DNA of 64,000 nt from Bacteroidales bacterium. GTDB lineage: Bacteria > Bacteroidota > Bacteroidia > Bacteroidales > UBA932. The position numbers were made by a program, and so were the translations under genes. Where the stretch lies: NCBI GenBank assembly GCA_017471045.1, contig JAFUWZ010000011.1, forward strand, positions 124,001 to 188,000, read 5' to 3'. Numbering within the stretch: the stretch's first letter is position 1; each line of letters opens with the position of its first letter. The notes below the pieces were generated by a model. It did not search any database, was not told the origin of the DNA, and saw only the letters and a program-made list of their open reading frames with translations. Shown here piece by piece: positions 35,587 to 46,248 of the stretch.

Positions 35587-38500
35587 ATGAACCGACTCCT
35601 ATCCCTACTGGTTTTCATCTTGCTGCTCCCTGCCCCGATCCTTTCAGCGCAGACAGCCTCCGGATCCATCCTGGTCCGGGGCACCGTCGTGGACGAAGAG
35701 GGCGCACCGGTCCCGATGGCGGCCGTCCAGGTCAAAGGGACGACCCAGGGTGTCGTCTCCGACCTCAACGGTGTCTGGTCGATCCGCGTCCCCGCCGGCA
35801 GCATCCTGGTCGTCTCCAATATCGGCTACGGCGAGCAGGAACGCCGCTTCACCAGGGACGCCACCTGGAACATAACCCTCGAAGAGGATGCCGAGATGCT
35901 TCAGGACGCCGTCGTCGTGGGCTATGGCGTCCAGAAAAAAGAGAGTGTACTCGGGGCCATCTCTCAGATCGAATCCGCCGCCCTGGTGCGCTCCGGCCAG
36001 ACCAACATCACCAATGCCCTCGCCGGCAAACTGTCCGGTGTGCTGACCTACCAGAGCAGCGGCCAGCCCGGCAACGACAACGCGACCATCCTGATCCGCG
36101 GACTGTCGAGCTGGAACGGCTCCTCCCCGCTGACGATCGTGGACGGTGTGCAGCGCAGTTTCAACGAGCTGGACCCCAATGAAGTCAAATCCATCTCCGT
36201 GCTGAAAGACGCTTCGGCGACGGCCGTCTTCGGCGCCAAGGGTGCCAACGGCGTCATCATCGTCACGACCAAGACCGGCATGAAGGGACGGCCCAAGATG
36301 AACCTGACGGCCAATTACGGCCTGAGCAACCCGACGGAACTGCCGCAGTTCGTCCCCTCCTACAAAGTCCTCGAAATGGCCAACGTAGCGTACCGCAACG
36401 AGCAGTCCTGGGGTACGATCATCCCGGACAGCCGGATCGAGCAGTTCCGCGCCGGAACGGATCCCGTCCAATACCCCGACAACGACTGGTTCCGTCTCCT
36501 CCTGCGGGATTTCGCCCAAACGTTCGACGTCAACTTCAACGTGTCCGGCGGATCGGACCGGGTCCGTTACTTCGTCTCCGCAGGCTATGCCAACGACGGC
36601 TCCATCGTCAAGCAGCTCAATGACTGGGACTACACCAACTTCAAATCCCACAAGATCAATTACCGCTCCAACCTGGATTTCGACCTGACCCGGAGCACGA
36701 CCCTGTCCTTGCGCGTGGGCGGCAGCACGCTCATCGTCCAGGCCCCGGATGCCGTTTCCGTCCCCAACCTGTTCACCTACATGTATGGGGCCTCTCCGGC
36801 GATGTTCCCGGCTTACTACCCGGCCTCCGTCCTGGAGCAGATCCCGGACTGGGATTACCCCGAGGCGCATGAGCTGCGCCTGACGCAGAGTTTCAACTCG
36901 CACATGCCCAACCCCTATACCCTCCTATCGTATGGCAGTTACTCGCAGACGACCAGCAACCGGCTCAGCACCGACCTGGTCCTGAACCAGAAGCTGGACT
37001 TCATCACGAAAGGACTGTCCGTCAAGGGGATGGCAACTTTCACCTCGGTTTTCAGCCGGATCTCCCAGCAAGCCGAGCAGACCTTCCCGACCTATTGGCT
37101 GGACTATGAGAAGCTCGCCATCGGGCTCGAGAACCCCTGGAGCAGCACCGAGAAAGGCAACGAGATCTACGTGCAGCCGCCCTATGCCGTCAGCCAGAAC
37201 AATGCGGCTTCGGGCACCTCGGTGGTTTTCTACTGGGAAGCGGCCATCAACTACGCCCGCAAGTTCAACAAGGTCCACAACGTGACCGCCCTGGCCCTTT
37301 TCAACCAGCGCCAGAACATTTCCGGCGCTGCCTTCCCCCGCCGCAGCGAGGCGCTTGTGGGCCGCGTCACCTATGACTACAAGGGCGTTTACCTGGTCGA
37401 GGCCAATATGGGCTATACCGGCAGCGAGCAGTTCTCACCCAAGAACCGCTTCGGTCTCTTCCCTTCGGTCGCCGTCGGCTATATCCCTTCGAAGACCCGC
37501 AAGTGGAAGAAGGCCCTGCCCGCCTGGAGCACGCTGAAATTCCGCTATTCGGACGGCATCGTGGGAAGCGACGCTTCCAGCGCCACCTGGCTGTACTACA
37601 GTTCCTTCTCCAAGAGCAAGGGGCTGATCTTCGAGGACGAGATGGCCAACGCGACCGCCCGCTGGGAGACCGCCCACAAGCGGGACCTCGGCATCGAACT
37701 GGGCTGGTGGAAGGATGCCCTGACCCTGAGCGTGGATCTGTTCGACGAGCAGCGGCGCGACATGCTCGTCAGCCCGGTCGAGTCCCCGCTGGTCGGCATC
37801 ACGTCCAAGGACGTCAACACCGGCCGGATGAAGAAGCACGGCTTCGAGATCGAGGCCAAGTACCGCAAGACCCTGCCCAGCACCTTCTACTATGAAGTCG
37901 GCGCCATGTTCGGGATGAACGAGAACCGCATCCTCAACTACGAAGACGCCGTCTCCACGCCCGATTACCAGAAATATGCCGGCAAGCCTTACGAGGCCGC
38001 CCGCACGGGCATGAACCTGATCGATTCGGGCTACTATGGCAGCGTCGATGAGATCCACGGCTACCCCAACGTGCTCGGCACAGTCCAGCGCCTCTATACG
38101 GGTACCTACAAGATGCTGGACTACAACACCGACGGCATCCTCACTTCGCAGGACCTGCACTCCATCCCGGGCGTGGCGTACTCGCCGGGCGTAGGCTCGC
38201 TCAGCCTGGGTGCCGGCTACAAGGGCTTCTCCGCCTACGTGATGTTCTACGGAACGGGCGGCAAGTACATCTCCTTCAACCGCTACTACTGGAAGGAATT
38301 CCTCAAGCAGGACCTGACCGTCCATGTGGCCCAGCTGAACTACTGGCGTCCGGACAATCCGGACGCGACGCACCCGACCGTGTCCATGGACGACAAGACC
38401 TATTCGATGCTCGGCGGCTCCTCCAACGACAGCTACGCGATGCGGATCATGGGCCAGTCCTGGCGCAAGTCCGACTACCTGACCCTCAAGGAAGCGTCCC

Positions 38501-38691
38501 TGTCCTACCGCTTCGACAACAAGCAGATCGGCCGCCTGCTGGGCCTGAGCGGCCTGACCCTGACCCTGACGGGGACCAATCTCTTCACGCTGACCGACCT
38601 GCTGGAAGGCAGCCCGCAGCGCCTGACCCTGGCGACAAGCTACTATCCGGTCATGCGGACGGTCAAACTCGGTGTTAAAATGGACTTTTAA
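35587..38691 (+). CDS. SusC/RagA-family TonB-dependent outer-membrane transporter 1
   Basis: 1034 aa. Signal peptide (ends ILSAQ), carboxypeptidase-D-like N-terminal domain (ILVRGTVVDEEGAPVPMAAVQVKGTTQGVVSDLNGVWSI), then the plug (LQDAVVVGYGVQKKESVLGAISQIE, NVLIRGLSSW-type ILIRGLSSWNGSSPLTIVDGV, VLKDASATAVFGAKGANGVIIVTTK) and a beta-barrel ending in VKLGVKMDF. This is the full architecture of a glycan importer working with a SusD lid. It is followed by its SusD after 12 nt. Confidence 0.96.
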   Translation: MNRLLSLLVFILLLPAPILSAQTASGSILVRGTVVDEEGAPVPMAAVQVKGTTQGVVSDLNGVWSIRVPAGSILVVSNIGYGEQERRFTRDATWNITLEEDAEMLQDAVVVGYGVQKKESVLGAISQIESAALVRSGQTNITNALAGKLSGVLTYQSSGQPGNDNATILIRGLSSWNGSSPLTIVDGVQRSFNELDPNEVKSISVLKDASATAVFGAKGANGVIIVTTKTGMKGRPKMNLTANYGLSNPTELPQFVPSYKVLEMANVAYRNEQSWGTIIPDSRIEQFRAGTDPVQYPDNDWFRLLLRDFAQTFDVNFNVSGGSDRVRYFVSAGYANDGSIVKQLNDWDYTNFKSHKINYRSNLDFDLTRSTTLSLRVGGSTLIVQAPDAVSVPNLFTYMYGASPAMFPAYYPASVLEQIPDWDYPEAHELRLTQSFNSHMPNPYTLLSYGSYSQTTSNRLSTDLVLNQKLDFITKGLSVKGMATFTSVFSRISQQAEQTFPTYWLDYEKLAIGLENPWSSTEKGNEIYVQPPYAVSQNNAASGTSVVFYWEAAINYARKFNKVHNVTALALFNQRQNISGAAFPRRSEALVGRVTYDYKGVYLVEANMGYTGSEQFSPKNRFGLFPSVAVGYIPSKTRKWKKALPAWSTLKFRYSDGIVGSDASSATWLYYSSFSKSKGLIFEDEMANATARWETAHKRDLGIELGWWKDALTLSVDLFDEQRRDMLVSPVESPLVGITSKDVNTGRMKKHGFEIEAKYRKTLPSTFYYEVGAMFGMNENRILNYEDAVSTPDYQKYAGKPYEAARTGMNLIDSGYYGSVDEIHGYPNVLGTVQRLYTGTYKMLDYNTDGILTSQDLHSIPGVAYSPGVGSLSLGAGYKGFSAYVMFYGTGGKYISFNRYYWKEFLKQDLTVHVAQLNYWRPDNPDATHPTVSMDDKTYSMLGGSSNDSYAMRIMGQSWRKSDYLTLKEASLSYRFDNKQIGRLLGLSGLTLTLTGTNLFTLTDLLEGSPQRLTLATSYYPVMRTVKLGVKMDF

Positions 38692-38703
38692 ACGGCTGTC
38701 ATC

Positions 38704-40563
38704 ATGAAAAGAATCCATCGAATCCTCCTGTTGCTGGCTGCCTGCACCGCGCTGACTTGCAGCTGCGGCTTCCTCGACGTCAACCCCGAACTGGGACTGA
38801 CGGAAGAAGATGTCTTCACCACCTACAAGAATTATAAGTTGTTCTTCGATACCCTCTGGTCGGACGACGGAGACTTCAGCAAGACCAACCTCCACGAAGG
38901 CTTCCCGATGTATGTCGATTTCAACGACCGGCGTTTCGTCTTCGCATCCACCACGGACGCCGCCGATGCGGGCCGTCTGCTGCGTCCCCAGACCGAGATC
39001 AAAATCTGCAACCTCGCCCAGGAGACCTGCAACGACTTCTCCTTCGGAAGCCGGCGGCCCATCGCCAAAGCCATGTTCAAGTCCATCCGGATCTGCAACC
39101 TCTCGATCGAGAACATCGGCATGCTGACCAATGCCAAGCCCTCGGAAAAGGCGGACCTGCTTGGCCAGGCCTACTTCGCCCGGGGATTTGCCCACTTCGT
39201 CCTCTGCCGTTTCTTCGGCGGCATGCCCTACATCGACCGGACGGACTACGACGACTGGGATATGGAGCGTCTGTCCGCCCATGACACCTACGTCCGGGCC
39301 GCCGAAGATTTCCAGACCGCCTATACTTACCTCAAGGAGGCCGGCAAGATGCGCCGGGATGCCCTTCCGGGTGTCGCCGGACACCTGACGGCGACCGACA
39401 TCGACCGCCCGAACGGCTGCACAGCCCTGGCATTCCGGGCCCGCGCCCTGGTCTATGCCGCCTCGCCGCTCAACAACAGCGAAGGCGCCACCGACTGGGA
39501 AAAGGCGGCCGACGCCTGCGCCGAAGCCCTCAAGGTCGCACTGGAATGGCAGTATGAGCTCCAGCCCTGGGAGAGTTACACCGACAACTTCTTCGGGATG
39601 GCCCTGACCAATGAGGTCCTCTGGGGCTACCACCACCGCGGCACCAGTTACCACGCCAACTACACCGGCTTCTTCTGCTATCCGCAGTCCAATTATTCGA
39701 CGGCCTCGGGCCTCTGCCCGACGCAGAATTTCGTGGACCGTTACGAGACCCTGTACGGGGATCCGCTCCTGACGGAGGCCGACCGGGCCGCCGCCCAGGC
39801 CGCCGGCCACTACCATCCGCAGGATCCGTACGCCAACCTGGACCCGCGCTTCGAGACGACCATCGTCCACGACGGCAGCACGACGCCCTATGTCGAAGGG
39901 ACGATCAATATCTATTATGACCCGGAGACGGATTCGTATCCGTCCACGCTGATCTCCGGCGCGGCTTCCTCCTTCGGCATAGCCTGGGGCACCAACGACG
40001 GCAAAGGCTACTCCAACACGGGTTACTACTGCCGCAAGACATGGCGGGGCGCCCGCGGAGACAAGGAGACCGGCTACCAGCACCTGGACCCGCTGATCCG
40101 TCTCGCGGAACTGTACCTCAACTATGCGGAAGCGGTCAACGAAGCCTACGGCCCCGACGGCCACGCCGGCGGTTTCGAACTCAGCGCCTTGGAGGCCGTC
40201 AACCGGGTCCGGGCCCGGGCCCAGATGCCGCCCGTACAGAGCCGGTTCACCGGCAGCCGGGACGAGTTCCGCGACCGGATCCGCAACGAACGGGACGTCG
40301 AACTGGCCTTCGAAGACAACCACTACTACTTCGACATCCGCCGGTGGAAAGTGGCTCCGGAGCGCATGACGCGCACCTTGGAGGGTATGTATATCCAGTC
40401 CTGTCCCGTAGATGAGGCGCATCCCAAGGGCCGCATCTACGAGCGCCGCGCGATCCCGGCCAACCGCCAGTGTACCTGGCGCGAGCAGATGTACTGGTGG
40501 CCGTTCCCCGACGAGCAGGCCAACAAACTGATCCATTTTGTCAATAACCAGAGATGGCAATAA
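38704..40563 (+). CDS. SusD/RagB-family glycan-binding lipoprotein 1
   Basis: 619 aa. Lipoprotein signal MKRIHRILLLLAACTALTCSCG; then typical SusD phrases FLDVNPELGLTEEDVFTTY, AYFARGFAHFVLCRFFGGMPYIDRT, ALAFRARALVYAASPLNN, RLAELYLNYAEAVNEAYGP, AVNRVRARAQMPPV and IRNERDVELAFEDNHYYFDIRRWK. It forms the lid of the SusC1 barrel. The stop lies 14 nt before the next SusC start. Confidence 0.95.
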   Translation: MKRIHRILLLLAACTALTCSCGFLDVNPELGLTEEDVFTTYKNYKLFFDTLWSDDGDFSKTNLHEGFPMYVDFNDRRFVFASTTDAADAGRLLRPQTEIKICNLAQETCNDFSFGSRRPIAKAMFKSIRICNLSIENIGMLTNAKPSEKADLLGQAYFARGFAHFVLCRFFGGMPYIDRTDYDDWDMERLSAHDTYVRAAEDFQTAYTYLKEAGKMRRDALPGVAGHLTATDIDRPNGCTALAFRARALVYAASPLNNSEGATDWEKAADACAEALKVALEWQYELQPWESYTDNFFGMALTNEVLWGYHHRGTSYHANYTGFFCYPQSNYSTASGLCPTQNFVDRYETLYGDPLLTEADRAAAQAAGHYHPQDPYANLDPRFETTIVHDGSTTPYVEGTINIYYDPETDSYPSTLISGAASSFGIAWGTNDGKGYSNTGYYCRKTWRGARGDKETGYQHLDPLIRLAELYLNYAEAVNEAYGPDGHAGGFELSALEAVNRVRARAQMPPVQSRFTGSRDEFRDRIRNERDVELAFEDNHYYFDIRRWKVAPERMTRTLEGMYIQSCPVDEAHPKGRIYERRAIPANRQCTWREQMYWWPFPDEQANKLIHFVNNQRWQ

Positions 40564-40577
40564 AGAGCGAAAAGGAT

Positions 40578-43352
40578 ATGAAGAATATACAACATAACGA
40601 CTTCCGGCACTTTCTTGCTGTCTGTCTCCTCGCCGTCCTGGCCTGGCAGACCGGAGCTGCCCAGCAGCGGGACACCCTGGTCCTGCTTCCCTGGGGCGAA
40701 ACCGTCCCGGCAGACCGGACCAGCGTATCCTCGGCCATCGTGACCGGAACGCAACTGGAGAGGACCCCCTACCGGGACGCCTTCACCGGCCTGACCGGCC
40801 TGATCCCCGGCATGGAACAGACCATGGGCGGCAACTGCTCCGTCTCCTTCGGTTCGAAGGCACTCGCCACGACCAGCTGCGTCATCGACGACGTGCCACT
40901 GGACTACTACGTCGTCAACCTCGAAGCCAACCAGATCGAGTCCATTTCCTTCCTCAGTTCAACGGTGGAAAAAGCCAAATACGGTCCCTATGCCACATCC
41001 GGCGTCCTGTACATCCGTACGAAGAAAGGCGGCTATGACACTCCCTTCACGATCCATGCCTTCGCCGAGTCCGGCGTCGGCCATGCCGACTGGCGGGCCG
41101 AGTATGCCGGTGCCGTGGACTACGCCCGGCTCAACAACCAGGCCCGGGCCGCTGCCGGCTACACCCAGCTCTACAGCGAAGAGGCGATCGCAGGATTTGC
41201 CAAGGGAGATCCGCTCGACCGACGCTATCCGGCCGTGGACTGGAAGTCGCTCCTCATCAAGGACTGGCGTCCCACCACCCGGGCCGGCATCGAAGCCTTC
41301 GGGGGCACCAGGAACATCAAGTACCATTTCGCCCTCAACGGCCTGGCCGACGGTGATTTCTACAAGATCGGCCCCGACACCTTCAGCGACCGGGTCAACC
41401 TGACCACCTCCATCACGGCCCGGATCGACCGCTACATCACGGCCGGAGCTTCCTTCCGGGGCATGCTGGCCTACCACCAGGAAGGCCGGGGCGGCCTCTA
41501 CGGCTATACGGCCGCTTATCCGGTCGCCTTCCCGGTCGCCTTCGGCCTGAGCACCGGCACCACCGACCTGGACGGCGACCGGCTGGGCATGCCGGTCTAT
41601 GCGGTATCCCGCACCTGCCCGACCAACCCTTACGCGTATGCGATGGAAGGCGGCTTTACCCTGACCCGAAACCGTACCGGCATTTTCGACGCCCACATCG
41701 ACGTGGACATGGACTGGCTCCTGAAGGGCCTGACCCTGCAGGGCGTCGTCAACCTGGCCACCCAGTACTCCCTCGCCAGCGGCAAGAACGAGGATTACCT
41801 CGCCTATTACTGGGACGCCACGTCGGACATCACGGACCTGTCCACCCACCAGGGCGTCAAGTCCTCGTCCAAGAGCGTCTTCAGCACCTCCACCTACCAG
41901 AACCTGTCCACCTTTGCCAAGGCCGCCTACAAGCGTGAATTCGGGGATCACGCCCTGGACATGCACGTGGTGGGATACCTTTCTGAGATGGCCCAGTCTT
42001 CGCTGAGCTATCCATCGCGCTTCGTTTCCCTGATCGGTTCCCTGTCCTATGTCTGGAAGCAACGCTACATCCTGGACCTGACGGCCAACCGCAGCGGCAG
42101 CAGCCAGTACGCCCGGGAAGGGCGCTACGGCACCTTCCCCGCTGCCGGACTGGCCTGGATCGCCTCGAAGGAGCCTCTCCTGCGCGAGGCCCGGTGGCTG
42201 GACTACCTGAAGGTCTATGCCCAGGGCGGACTGCTGGCGATGTATTCCCCTACCGGATCCAACTTCCTCTATGAAGGGAGCTATTTGCTGGGGTCCTCCC
42301 TCACCTACGGACCGGCCCCGGTCGGCCAGTGGTTCGGCATCGACACCCAGTCGGCCTCCACGACGGAAATCAGCCGCCTGCCCAACCGCGGCCTGACCTA
42401 TCCGCTCTTCCACCAGTACGAGGCCGGTTTTGACCTGGACTTCTCGTGCGGCCTGGGACTGAGCGCCAACATCTATCAGATCGAACGTACGGGCTATGTC
42501 GCCAACCTGATGAGCCTGTATCCGAGCCTGTACGGCTACGGCTCGGCCGTCTGGTACGACAACTACACCGAGAACCTGATCCGCGGCGCCTCCCTGACGC
42601 TGCGCTACAACCGTCACCTCGGCGAAGTGCGGATCGGATCGGCCCTCAACCTGATGAGCTGGGACAGCTGGAGTACGAAACTGGTCCTGGACGAGTATAT
42701 CTACCCCTGGCAGAGGCAGACCGGCCGCTCCACGGCCGATTATGTCGGCTATGTCTATGCCGGCAAGTTCGAGACCGGGGAGCAGATCGAGACCCTGCCC
42801 AAATATGACCAGACCGGCACGCAGGTCGGCGACCTGCGTTACGAAGATCTCAACGGCGACGGGGTCATCGATGCCAACGACCAGCGGGTGATCGGCTATG
42901 TCATCCCGAAACTCCGGTTCAACTGGGTGGTGGATCTCAGTTGGAAGGGTTGGGAGCTGAACCTCACCGGCCTGGGCCAGAGCAGCCGCGACGTCTATCT
43001 GACAGGCACGTATTTCCGGGGTGGCAGCGGCGACGGCAACTATTCCGCTTTCATCCGGGACAACATCGGCGGCGCCTACCCGCGTCTTTCGTACATCGCT
43101 TCCGCTACCAACGGGCTCGATTCCAATTTCTGGCGGCGCAAGTGCTGGTTCCTCAAGCTGCGCAACGTCGAGCTGGCCTACAACATCCCCTGCCGCCGTT
43201 TCGGCGTGAACAACGTGCGCGTGTCCCTGAAGGGAGCGGACCTGCTGACCCTGACCAACCTCAAGGAGGCAGACCCGGAGTCGCTCACTTCGGGCCTGTC
43301 CGCCTATCCTTTCACCCAGTATGTTTCACTCGGAGCCAAACTTAGCTTTTAG
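40578..43352 (+). CDS. SusC-family transporter 2, short N-terminus
   Basis: 924 aa from ATG 40578. Signal peptide ends TGAAQQ; plug (GTQLERTPYRDAFTGLTGLIPGMEQ, CVIDDVPLDYYVVNLEANQIESISFLSS, YGPYATSGVLYIRTKKG) and barrel ending VSLGAKLSF are SusC-like. Unlike SusC1 it has no carboxypeptidase-D-like domain: only about 30 residues separate the signal peptide from the plug. The usual plug phrases are also diverged (no IRG..S motif). It is followed 3 nt later by its SusD. Confidence 0.9.
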   Translation: MKNIQHNDFRHFLAVCLLAVLAWQTGAAQQRDTLVLLPWGETVPADRTSVSSAIVTGTQLERTPYRDAFTGLTGLIPGMEQTMGGNCSVSFGSKALATTSCVIDDVPLDYYVVNLEANQIESISFLSSTVEKAKYGPYATSGVLYIRTKKGGYDTPFTIHAFAESGVGHADWRAEYAGAVDYARLNNQARAAAGYTQLYSEEAIAGFAKGDPLDRRYPAVDWKSLLIKDWRPTTRAGIEAFGGTRNIKYHFALNGLADGDFYKIGPDTFSDRVNLTTSITARIDRYITAGASFRGMLAYHQEGRGGLYGYTAAYPVAFPVAFGLSTGTTDLDGDRLGMPVYAVSRTCPTNPYAYAMEGGFTLTRNRTGIFDAHIDVDMDWLLKGLTLQGVVNLATQYSLASGKNEDYLAYYWDATSDITDLSTHQGVKSSSKSVFSTSTYQNLSTFAKAAYKREFGDHALDMHVVGYLSEMAQSSLSYPSRFVSLIGSLSYVWKQRYILDLTANRSGSSQYAREGRYGTFPAAGLAWIASKEPLLREARWLDYLKVYAQGGLLAMYSPTGSNFLYEGSYLLGSSLTYGPAPVGQWFGIDTQSASTTEISRLPNRGLTYPLFHQYEAGFDLDFSCGLGLSANIYQIERTGYVANLMSLYPSLYGYGSAVWYDNYTENLIRGASLTLRYNRHLGEVRIGSALNLMSWDSWSTKLVLDEYIYPWQRQTGRSTADYVGYVYAGKFETGEQIETLPKYDQTGTQVGDLRYEDLNGDGVIDANDQRVIGYVIPKLRFNWVVDLSWKGWELNLTGLGQSSRDVYLTGTYFRGGSGDGNYSAFIRDNIGGAYPRLSYIASATNGLDSNFWRRKCWFLKLRNVELAYNIPCRRFGVNNVRVSLKGADLLTLTNLKEADPESLTSGLSAYPFTQYVSLGAKLSF

Positions 43353-43355
43353 GAG

Positions 43356-45155
43356 ATGATGAAAAGAACAATCCTCAATTTCGCGCTGGCCACCCTGCTG
43401 CTCGCCGGGTGTGACAAGTTCCTGGACCAGTTCCCGAGCGGAGCCTATACGGACGAAAACTATACCGACTACCCGGCCCTGGTGCGCGGCTATGTCGAGA
43501 AGGCGTATTCCCTGCGGCCCAACCACTATCTTTCGTCTCCGGGCATGGCCTGCGACGGCTACGCGGACAACATGGCGTGGCGGGCCCATGACAATGCGAT
43601 GTGGCGTTACTGCAGCGGCTCGGCCACGATGACCGACGACCCCTTCACGGGCCTGTGGACCCGCTGCTATACCGGCATCTACTATTGCAACCTCTTCCTC
43701 CAGGAGGGCCTGGGCCTGAGCGAACGCTACATGGTCAACCAACAGGCCGACCGCAACCTGCGCCTCGCCCTGCAGGGGGACGCCTATGCGCTGCGCGCCT
43801 ACTATCTGTATGAACTGCTGAAATACTACGGCGGCCGCTCCACGGCGGGCGACCTGGCGGGTGTCCCGATCTTTACGGAGCCGGTCTCCCCGGAGGAAGC
43901 GGATCCGAGCCGCGTCCGCCGCTCTACCTTCGACGAATGCATGGAGCAGGTCCTGCGGGACTGCGATTCGGCCCTGCTGTATCTCCCGCTGGCCAACCGC
44001 GACTTCCTCAAGGATCAGGAAATGATCCCCGTGCTCGGCGCCGTACGCTACCGCCGCATGGACGGGATCAGCGTCAAGTGCCTCAAGGCCCTGGCCCTGC
44101 TGACCTGGGCTTCGCCTGCCTACAACCCGCTGGACGACCGCTCCCGCTATGACGAGGCCGCCCGCACGGCCAAGGAGGTGATCGACCACAAGCTCACGCT
44201 CGAGAGCGCTGACAAAGTGAGCGGCGGCTTCAGCCTCAGCAGACCCTTCTCCTGGTGCGATCCCAACGATCCGGAGGCCATCTACATCTCCCAGATCTTC
44301 CAAAGCTCCCTCTACGAGGGTTACTTCTACCCGCAGGGCTTCAGCGGCCAGGGCAGCTACGGACCTACGCAGGAACTGGTGGATGCCTACCCGGCCTCCA
44401 ACGGCTATCCCATCACGGACCCGCGCAGCGGCTACGACCCCGCGCATCCGTACGACAACCGGGATCCCCGCTTCTACCAGACCGTATTCTACGACGGCAG
44501 CCAGGTCGTCCGCAACACCAACGAGTCGGACGTGATGTATATTTTCGACATCGCGGAAGGCGGCAAGGATGCCCCGGGGCTGGTCAACACCTCCCCGACG
44601 GGCTACTACATTCGCCGGCATCTGTACCTGGGTTGGAACGCATCCGACGCCGTGGTACAGGACGTCTATCGCTGCATCTTCATCTATCGCTGGACCCACA
44701 TGTGCCTGGCTTTCGCCGAAGCGGCCAACGAGGTCGCCGGCCCGCTGGATGAGACCCGCTACGGCTTGTCCGCCAAGCAGGCGCTCGCCTACGTGCGCAA
44801 CCGTCCCCAGGAGGGTGACGTGCCGGGCGTAGGCGCGGCCGGAGACCCGTACCTGGACGAGTGTGCCCTTGGCGGCGCCCGCCCTTTCCGCGCGCTGGTG
44901 CGCAACGAGTGGCGCCTGGAGACGGCCTTCGAAGGCTTCCGCTACCACGATGTCCGCCGCTGGGCCACGTCGGCGGACGAGATCAACATCCCCATCCACC
45001 GGATCAAGATTACGGTTGAGAACGGCGTCAAGCGCTACGAATCGGAAGAGCTGGAGCGACGCTCCTTCCCTTCGCTATGGACGCCGATCCCCTCCACGGA
45101 GATCCGCCGCACCTCCCTGCTGCTGCAGAACGAAGGCTGGGAGGCCTGGAAATAG
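43356..45155 (+). CDS. SusD/RagB-family lipoprotein 2
   Basis: 599 aa. Signal MMKRTILNFALATLLLAGC (lipobox LAGC); KFLDQFPSGAYTDENY, GDAYALRAYYLYELLKYYGG, GVPIFTEPVSPEEADPSRVRRSTFDECMEQVLRDCDSALLYLP, HMCLAFAEAANEVAGP and VRNEWRLETAFEGFRYHDVRRW place it in SusD. It pairs with SusC2. ATG 43359 is an equally good start. Confidence 0.95.
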   Translation: MMKRTILNFALATLLLAGCDKFLDQFPSGAYTDENYTDYPALVRGYVEKAYSLRPNHYLSSPGMACDGYADNMAWRAHDNAMWRYCSGSATMTDDPFTGLWTRCYTGIYYCNLFLQEGLGLSERYMVNQQADRNLRLALQGDAYALRAYYLYELLKYYGGRSTAGDLAGVPIFTEPVSPEEADPSRVRRSTFDECMEQVLRDCDSALLYLPLANRDFLKDQEMIPVLGAVRYRRMDGISVKCLKALALLTWASPAYNPLDDRSRYDEAARTAKEVIDHKLTLESADKVSGGFSLSRPFSWCDPNDPEAIYISQIFQSSLYEGYFYPQGFSGQGSYGPTQELVDAYPASNGYPITDPRSGYDPAHPYDNRDPRFYQTVFYDGSQVVRNTNESDVMYIFDIAEGGKDAPGLVNTSPTGYYIRRHLYLGWNASDAVVQDVYRCIFIYRWTHMCLAFAEAANEVAGPLDETRYGLSAKQALAYVRNRPQEGDVPGVGAAGDPYLDECALGGARPFRALVRNEWRLETAFEGFRYHDVRRWATSADEINIPIHRIKITVENGVKRYESEELERRSFPSLWTPIPSTEIRRTSLLLQNEGWEAWK

Positions 45156-45173
45156 ATAATCCCTGAAGAGAAC

Positions 45174-46193
45174 ATGAAAGGCAAGAAACAATACCTATGG
45201 GCTGCATCCCTGCTGACACTGCTGCCGACACTGACGGGATGCTATGAAGATTATGTCACCGACTACGACCGAAGTACCATCTATACCGCGTACCAGTGGG
45301 ACCTGCGCAGCTTCGTGGTCGGCGAGGACCAGGCATTCAAGTTCACGGTGGCCCTTGCCGGCGTGATGGACAACCGGCAGGACCGCGCCGTACGCGTATC
45401 CGTCTTGGATGAGCTGGTGACGGAGAACATCGCGGACATCATCCCGCTGGAAGTCTCCGGCCTGCAGGCCATTGACGGCCTGGGCGGCCAGGCCGCGGTC
45501 GGCACCCTGTCGGGGGAGTATGTGTCCACGGCGCTGTCGGAGGCCGGCATCACTCGCCTCGCGCCCCTGCCGAAGGATGCCTACACGCTGGAAGGCCTGG
45601 GCGGGCTGACAATCCAAGCCGGCGCACATACCGCGATGGTTACGGTCCGGGCCACGGACGCATTCATCGCCGGGAGCGCGGCCTATGTACCGGGCTTCGC
45701 GCTGGGCCTGCGGATCGACGGAGCCGACGCCGACCGGGTGCCGGCCGAGAAGAGCTTCGCCGTGATCGCCGTGCGATGCGAGAACAAGTTCTACGGCTAC
45801 TATTCCCGGGCCGCCCATGTCGTGCAGGTGGACGCGGACGGTAACGTTTCCGAGACCGACGTCGAGCCATCGCTGGTGGACGATTTCGTCTACAACCTGA
45901 CCACCGTGGACGCTACGACCGTACGCAGCGACAAGGTTGCCGGCGCTGCCGGGGAGATGCGGCTGCAGTTCAACGGCGACCAGATCACCGTCTCCTCACC
46001 CGACGGGCGGGTCAGCGGCACGGGCCGCTTCAACGGCGCCGCCCTCCTGCAGGACCGCGAGCTGGAACTGCAATACACCGTCTCCCTGCCCGACGGCGGC
46101 CGGACCGAGGTGCATGAGACCCTGCACTTCCGCAACCGCATCCGCGACGGCGTCAACGAGTGGCAGGACGAACATCCCGAACATTATCAATAA
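45174..46193 (+). CDS. DUF1735-type surface lipoprotein
   Basis: 339 aa; lipoprotein signal MKGKKQYLWAASLLTLLPTLTGC. The N-terminal half (YEDYVTDYDRSTIYTAYQWDLRSFVVGEDQAFKFTVALAGVMDNRQDRAV) resembles the DUF1735 (BT_3987-like) domain found right after SusD genes. The C-terminal part (FYGYYSRAAHVVQVD...FRNRIRDGVNEWQDEH) resembles DUF4361. These proteins probably bind glycan at the cell surface. It lies 18 nt after SusD2. Confidence 0.78.
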   Translation: MKGKKQYLWAASLLTLLPTLTGCYEDYVTDYDRSTIYTAYQWDLRSFVVGEDQAFKFTVALAGVMDNRQDRAVRVSVLDELVTENIADIIPLEVSGLQAIDGLGGQAAVGTLSGEYVSTALSEAGITRLAPLPKDAYTLEGLGGLTIQAGAHTAMVTVRATDAFIAGSAAYVPGFALGLRIDGADADRVPAEKSFAVIAVRCENKFYGYYSRAAHVVQVDADGNVSETDVEPSLVDDFVYNLTTVDATTVRSDKVAGAAGEMRLQFNGDQITVSSPDGRVSGTGRFNGAALLQDRELELQYTVSLPDGGRTEVHETLHFRNRIRDGVNEWQDEHPEHYQ

Positions 46194-46248
46194 AACGGCA
46201 GTTTCTTAATCTGTTTTTGTCCCGATAGAGACTATAACCATTACCATT

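Noticed and set aside
37435..40560. Minus-strand open frame of over 1000 codons opposite SusC1 and SusD1
   Set aside because: Shadow of two well-supported genes; no signal peptide, domain or promoter.
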